Source: a bacterium (GTDB lineage Bacteria; SZUA-79; Acidulodesulfobacterales; Acidulodesulfobacteraceae). Taken from it: 64,000 nucleotides of DNA. The notes under the pieces are model-generated. The model was not told the origin of the DNA and did not search any database. It saw only the letters and a program-made list of their open reading frames with translations. A program made the translations under genes and the position numbers. The stretch covers positions 67,304 to 131,303 of the forward strand of contig JAJYYR010000003.1 of the NCBI GenBank assembly GCA_021800805.1. Reading direction: 5' to 3'. Position 1 is the first letter of the stretch; the number at the start of each line of letters is the position of its first letter. Positions 63,689-64,000 of the stretch are shown here, piece after piece.

Positions 63689-63819
63689 AATTATAATTAT
63701 CTCACTCCTGCATTAGATTCTTAAATATTAAAGTAGGTTTTAAAATATCTTATCTTAATCATTATTATAAATTGGACGGAAAAAATCAAGGAGTTTTTAG
63801 GAAATTCGACAAAATAAGC

Positions 63820-63848
63820 TTGCAATAAAATTAATTAAACTATATAAT
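63820..63848 (+). promoter_or_regulatory. Predicted strong promoter of initiator tRNA
   Basis: TTGCAA (63820-63825) and TATAAT (63843-63848) are separated by 17 bp, 27 bp upstream of the mature tRNA. Confidence 0.65.
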
Positions 63849-63875
63849 GAAATAATTATATGATGTAAAAATTAT

Positions 63876-63952
<77 letters not shown>

Positions 63953-64000
63953 ATTAAAACCGCAGTAAATAAGCCTTTCAACTTTTTAACTCTCAAAAAT

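Noticed and set aside
63689..63875. Glycine riboswitch before gcvT
   Set aside because: The 187 bp are almost entirely A/T, without the paired GC-rich aptamer cores.

Overview
The window is AT-rich chromosomal DNA packed with housekeeping and core-metabolism genes: about 63 protein genes, three tRNAs (two Leu, one initiator Met) and a few small repeats. There is no prophage, CRISPR array, plasmid gene or complete insertion sequence. The gene set points to an anaerobic or microaerophilic Gram-negative bacterium of the broad deltaproteobacterial type. It has a four-subunit pyruvate:ferredoxin oxidoreductase, futalosine-type menaquinone synthesis, the MEP isoprenoid route, a two-subunit glycine decarboxylase, a separate MetV-like zinc protein beside MetF, SelB, and periplasmic HtrA. 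A Sva0485 / 'Acidulodesulfobacterales'-like lineage would fit, but that is a guess from gene content and base composition, not a demonstrated placement.

Layout. 1-4.95 kb (+): a truncated prenyl synthase, dxs, tlyA and a TPR protein form a tightly overlapping operon. 4.95-12.4 kb (-): rnr, ubiB/aarF, ribF, then a membrane histidine kinase and an NtrC-type sigma-54 activator. 12.5-18.2 kb: tRNA-Leu(CAG), a transglutaminase-like exported protein with cobO, mdh with its own promoter, a small membrane protein, tRNA-Leu(CAA) and an Old Yellow Enzyme. 18.25-25.4 kb: ispF-ispD (+), then on the minus strand a PIN-TRAM membrane protein, CarD, and the late futalosine menaquinone genes mqnL(ubiD)-mqnP(ubiA)-mqnM(ubiX)-mqnE. 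25.4-35.2 kb (-): repeats, selB, and a proteostasis block of degQ/htrA, clpB, a DUF1844 protein, a second Hsp100 with a ClpP-docking type loop, and hsp20. 35.3-57.1 kb: after one small + strand membrane gene, a long minus-strand gene train that resembles the aromatic supra-operon pheA-hisC-aroF-tyrA-aroA-ispH-rpsA. It carries metF-porCDAB-folD-metV between pheA and hisC, and runs on into sppA, HIT, lapA, cca, pgi, miaA and hflX. 57.2-63.7 kb (-): an MFS transporter, a hydrolase, and the glycine cleavage operon gcvT-gcvH-gcvPA-gcvPB. The window closes with initiator tRNA-Met.

How it fits together. FolD, MetF/MetV, the glycine cleavage system and pyruvate:ferredoxin oxidoreductase together cover much of tetrahydrofolate C1 flow between CO2/formate, glycine and acetyl-CoA/pyruvate. 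SelB implies selenoproteins elsewhere in the genome. MEP genes (dxs, ispD, ispF, ispH) and the prenyl synthase feed the side chain that MqnP attaches to menaquinone. The clearest regulatory signal is upstream of degQ: a near-consensus sigma-54 promoter with a perfect nested palindrome about 127 bp upstream of the predicted start, laid out like an enhancer-binding-protein site. I found no wholly new multi-gene system. The best leads are this degQ control region, the C1/pyruvate block inside the aromatic supra-operon, the twin-Hsp100 block, and a 160-bp MITE-like repeat.
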